Of a stretch of DNA of 64,000 nucleotides, positions 61,859 to 64,000 are shown in pieces; positions within the stretch are counted from its first letter, which is position 1, and the number at the start of each line of letters is the position of its first letter. The notes beneath the pieces are model-generated. The model was not told the origin of the DNA. It did no database searches and saw only the letters and a list, made by a program, of their open reading frames with translations. Source of the DNA: Chryseobacterium camelliae (lineage in GTDB: Bacteria > Bacteroidota > Bacteroidia > Flavobacteriales > Weeksellaceae); NCBI RefSeq assembly GCF_030818575.1, contig NZ_JAUTAL010000001.1:3596001-3660000 (forward strand), written 5' to 3'. The translations under genes were made by a program, and so were the position numbers.

Positions 61859-62926
61859 TTAAGTGTAAAGTTCAAGGGTTTTATGCAACTGTTCGCGGTA
61901 CTGATAGATCTCATCAAGATTGTTCAACAGGACTTTTTCTCCTGCTTCCTTACCATTATGGAAGACCTCCAGATACTTATTGGATGTATTGAAATGCAGC
62001 CTGCAAAGCGGTTTCCGGTTATTGTCGTCCAGCAGGATCCCGAAATAGGAAAGGGTATCCCTGTACGCGATCCTTGGAGAAGGGATCTTTTCCCTGAGGA
62101 TCGCCTTAACGATCTGAAAACCTTCCATCTCTTCTTCAGTGGTGACAATCTTAGGGTCGCTATTGTCATCGATAGGATTATTTTTTGCCGGTTCTTCCTG
62201 TTTTTCAATCTGCTCATTAATGCTAAGCGCAGATTTCAGCCTGAAGCTGATGGATTCATTGATCGAGGTAGTTAATGCTTTTTTGGTGTACTCCTTAAAC
62301 GAAACCATTCTGTTTGCGGTGATCGACTTTTCAAAGAAACGACTGACCAACAGTTTTACCAGTTCATCGGAAGGGCTTTCAATCTCTTTCTCAAACTCTT
62401 TGCGGATGGCCTTAATGTATTTCAGAGCTTCTGCCGAATCCAGGATTTCCTCGAGGTTATAGTCCTTTTTGGTGAATTTCTCCAGGATTTTAATTGAACT
62501 GTCTTTAAGATCTTCGATGTCAATGGTGAAAAAAGGTTTTTCATCCATAATATTGGGTTTCTCCAGGTCTGTGTAGAAATTATAGACAATCCCATTGGTC
62601 AGCACGCCAAAGCGCGTTTTGGAGACATGATAATACCGGTGGAGCTGTGAATTGTGGGCATCGGCACTTTCTTTCCAGTGTTTGCATTCAATAATGAAAA
62701 TCGGCTGGTCGTTGTGACGGATGACGTAATCTACTTTTTCTCCTTTCTTGGTCCCGATATCACATACATGTTCCGGAATGACTTCCGTAGGGTTGAAGAT
62801 GTCGTAACCCAGAATCTGAATAAAAGGCATAACGAATGCATTTTTTGTGGCTTCTTCGGTGCCGATCTGGTCTTTCAGCCCCATGACTTTCTGATGCAGC
62901 TGCTCAAGTTTAATTTTAAGATCCAT
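61859..62926 (-). CDS. HsdR N-terminal-type nuclease domain protein
   Basis: 355 residues. The first 145 match the HSDR_N domain of type I restriction enzymes: AFVMPFIQILGYDIFNPTEV near 29-48, then KVDYVIRHND and PIFIIECKHWKE near 64-81, the Asp...Glu-x-Lys nuclease core. The helicase and C-terminal parts of HsdR are absent and no HsdM or HsdS is nearby, so this is a stand-alone nuclease module. The C-terminal 140 residues hold no named domain. Core of the 11-gene operon. Confidence 0.8.
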   Translation of the reverse strand: MDLKIKLEQLHQKVMGLKDQIGTEEATKNAFVMPFIQILGYDIFNPTEVIPEHVCDIGTKKGEKVDYVIRHNDQPIFIIECKHWKESADAHNSQLHRYYHVSKTRFGVLTNGIVYNFYTDLEKPNIMDEKPFFTIDIEDLKDSSIKILEKFTKKDYNLEEILDSAEALKYIKAIRKEFEKEIESPSDELVKLLVSRFFEKSITANRMVSFKEYTKKALTTSINESISFRLKSALSINEQIEKQEEPAKNNPIDDNSDPKIVTTEEEMEGFQIVKAILREKIPSPRIAYRDTLSYFGILLDDNNRKPLCRLHFNTSNKYLEVFHNGKEAGEKVLLNNLDEIYQYREQLHKTLELYT

Positions 62927-62929
62927 GGT

Positions 62930-63268
62930 TTAAGGATTAAGGGTTTGATCAACTATTTCGGACATTGGTGCGTTGGCTTTCACAGAAGCGATGCCTCTTT
63001 CCATTGAAAAACTGTCATTGTACAGCTGGCTTTTGCCAATGATCTCACCATTTCCGGCTTTCAGCACAAAGTAAGGTTTGCTGTTGGTAGACATGCGTCG
63101 GTCAAATTTTGAATCATTGTTTGAATTAACCCTTACCGATTCGATTCCTTTCAGGCAGGATGCTTTCTGGACATAGCCTTCGCTGGTTAAAATGGTCTCT
63201 CCGTTACCGGCTTTCAGATTAAACTGATACTCTTTGTTGACTCTCTGTGTAATAATAAATTTTCCCAT
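62930..63268 (-). CDS. YegP/DUF1508 protein with two repeats
   Basis: 112 residues with two copies of the DUF1508 motif, YQFNLKAGNGETILTSEGY near 14-32 and YFVLKAGNGEIIGKSQLY near 66-83. The repeat folds into a small beta structure of unknown role. Three bases before the HsdR_N gene. Confidence 0.9.
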   Translation of the reverse strand: MGKFIITQRVNKEYQFNLKAGNGETILTSEGYVQKASCLKGIESVRVNSNNDSKFDRRMSTNSKPYFVLKAGNGEIIGKSQLYNDSFSMERGIASVKANAPMSEIVDQTLNP

Positions 63269-63272
63269 AATT

Positions 63273-63557
63273 TTATTTTATAAATCGTTCTGAAATTTCA
63301 TGTTCTTCAATAATTTGTGTATTAGGCAGGATGAGCTGAAGTTGATTGTTAATAGGGTTTTTAATAAGTTTTGCACCTGCCCTGCAATTGCTGAATCGGT
63401 ATCTGAATGCTTTAAGTCCATTGATAAAACCCTTATTTAAAGTTTCCTGATAAACATATTTGGAGCAGCTCATTTTAAATAAACACATTCTTCTTCTGTG
63501 GGGAGGGACTAAACTCCAGTACAGTTTAATGATGATGATCAACAAGTATTTCATCAT
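63273..63557 (-). CDS. YidD-like membrane protein insertion factor
   Basis: 94 residues: a hydrophobic N-terminal helix, then RRRMCLFKMSCSKYVYQETL near 21-40, with the conserved Cys-Ser-x-Tyr core and a FRYRFSNCRAGAKL segment near 51-64, as in YidD (helper of YidC-dependent insertion). Weakly conserved, so a diverged paralogue is possible. Its 5' end overlaps the preceding gene by 32 bases. Confidence 0.75.
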   Translation of the reverse strand: MMKYLLIIIIKLYWSLVPPHRRRMCLFKMSCSKYVYQETLNKGFINGLKAFRYRFSNCRAGAKLIKNPINNQLQLILPNTQIIEEHEISERFIK

Positions 63558-63789
63558 TGGATCTTATGAAAACAGCCATTTGGTATGAGGTCATATAACC
63601 CTGCTTCTCAGTGTTTCCAAAGCATCCTTCAACAGGCTGGATGTAGGTGGAAACGCTTTCCAGTCTCAAATATTTCCAGCCTTGCTGGGACTGATCTTTG
63701 ATGAGCTGGTCTAATTGTTTTGCAATAGCTTCCGAACCTTGCTCATGAATGTTAATGCTAGCCACAAAAGGCAGTACTTTATATTCCAT
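63526..63789 (-). CDS. Small hypothetical protein, first gene of the 11-gene operon
   Basis: 87 residues beginning MEYKVLPFVASINIHEQG, with a helix (IAKQLDQLIKDQSQQGWKYL) and then a strand-rich end (TSYQMAVFIRS). The Gln-Gly-Trp-Lys pattern resembles DUF4177-like proteins, but I cannot assign it. It ends in a His-rich HHH tip. Confidence 0.6.
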   Translation of the reverse strand: MEYKVLPFVASINIHEQGSEAIAKQLDQLIKDQSQQGWKYLRLESVSTYIQPVEGCFGNTEKQGYMTSYQMAVFIRSNDEILVDHHH

Positions 63790-63811
63790 AATTATTAATT
63801 TTTTAATACTT

Positions 63812-63856
63812 CAAAAGTAAAGTCATTAATATCGCCATCCTTACGGTTTTCCGTAA
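63812..63856 (-). promoter_or_regulatory. Promoter and palindrome of the 11-gene operon
   Basis: Minus-strand TACTTTTG (63819-63812) fits TAnnTTTG, 23 bases before the first start codon. Upstream, TTACGG-TTTT-CCGTAA (63841-63856) is a perfect inverted repeat where a regulator could bind. Confidence 0.55.
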
Positions 63857-63864
63857 AAACAAAA

Positions 63865-63893
63865 AAACCTTTCAGAGAATGAAAGGTTTCTTA
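63865..63893 (-). terminator. Terminator of the LuxR-like gene
   Basis: AAACCTTTCA and TGAAAGGTTT pair around GAGAA; A-runs before and T-rich after. It separates the LuxR-like gene from the downstream operon. Confidence 0.85.
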
Positions 63894-63909
63894 TTAAAGT
63901 GAAATGAAA

Positions 63910-64000
63910 TTATATGATGCCAAGGTCTTTGCAGAAGGCGACAAGCTGTTCGTTACTGTTAACCTGCAGGGCTTCCTTAAGGGCATTCAGCCGTTTTTCA
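63910..64000 (-). CDS. C-terminal fragment of a LuxR-type regulator (5' end outside window)
   Basis: About 30 codons read EKRLNALKEALQVNSNEQLV and then AFCKDLGII, stop TAA at 63912-63910. This resembles the last helices of LuxR-type DNA-binding domains. Only the end is visible, so the family call is tentative. It is followed by a terminator and then the palindrome-bearing promoter of the 11-gene operon. Confidence 0.5.
   Translation of the reverse strand, partial: EKRLNALKEALQVNSNEQLVAFCKDLGII

Overview
The window looks like chromosome from a member of the Bacteroidota, most likely Flavobacteriia of the Chryseobacterium/Weeksellaceae type. The signs are a T9SS C-terminal sorting-domain protein, a GLPGLI-family protein next to a TonB-dependent receptor, FtsZ with a very long acidic tail, promoters of the TTTG-N18..21-TAnnTTTG type, and a mraZ-to-ftsZ cell-wall cluster without murF, ddl or murB. 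Species assignment is inference from protein character only.

Layout. Positions 1-4815 (+) hold a tightly overlapping NAD+/ADP-ribose operon: an unidentified fragment, DUF4291, a macrodomain, a SUKH-like membrane protein, a class III sirtuin, a frameshifted ADP-ribosylglycohydrolase, a Tpt1/KptA RNA 2'-phosphotransferase and a PPP-type metallophosphatase. Positions 5029-8445 (+) carry an M14 carboxypeptidase and a GH3-family protein. Positions 8478-13827 (-) form a mutL operon with rhomboid, two paralogous membrane EEP phosphodiesterases and two lipoproteins. Positions 14032-17677 (-) carry a YoaK/DUF1275 membrane protein, a Usp-like protein and a two-component system. Positions 17888-20192 (+) encode a TPR protein and a GNAT acetyltransferase. 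Positions 20333-20979 (-) are four tRNA genes (three Leu, one Gly). Positions 21155-23116 (+) carry a DUF3127 SSB-like protein, aat and an EamA transporter. Positions 23162-30306 (-) hold a TPR protein, an MDR oxidoreductase, a Crp-type regulator, glmM and the feoA-feoB(frameshift)-Cys-rich iron uptake operon. Positions 30441-35140 (-) are a GLPGLI/T9SS/TonB-receptor cassette. Positions 35340-37548 have an HTH relic, a JmjC/cupin gene, a bacilliredoxin and a possible small RNA.

Positions 37549-55210 (-) are the division and cell-wall cluster, in transcription order mraZ, rsmH, ftsL-like, ftsI, murE, a four-helix-bundle insert, mraY, murD, ftsW, murG, a YbjN-like gene, murC, ftsQ, ftsA, ftsZ and yqeY. 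It makes lipid II precursors and the divisome, and MraZ probably represses it through three 10-bp-spaced boxes. Positions 55478-57368 (+) carry an alpha/beta hydrolase, engB and an ElaA-like GNAT.

Positions 57419-63789 (-) are an 11-gene operon bounded by two terminators, combining an HsdR_N-type nuclease domain, YegP, a YidD-like protein, a Cys-rich SH3 protein, a PH+SHOCT protein (frameshifted), TM2, DUF6804, TerB-like, a coiled-coil membrane protein and a VWA-like lipoprotein. This operon and the ADP-ribose operon are the two best candidates for little-described systems. The window ends in the 3' end of a LuxR-like regulator. Three genes are broken by single-base expansions of A/T runs, which may be real mutations or sequence errors.
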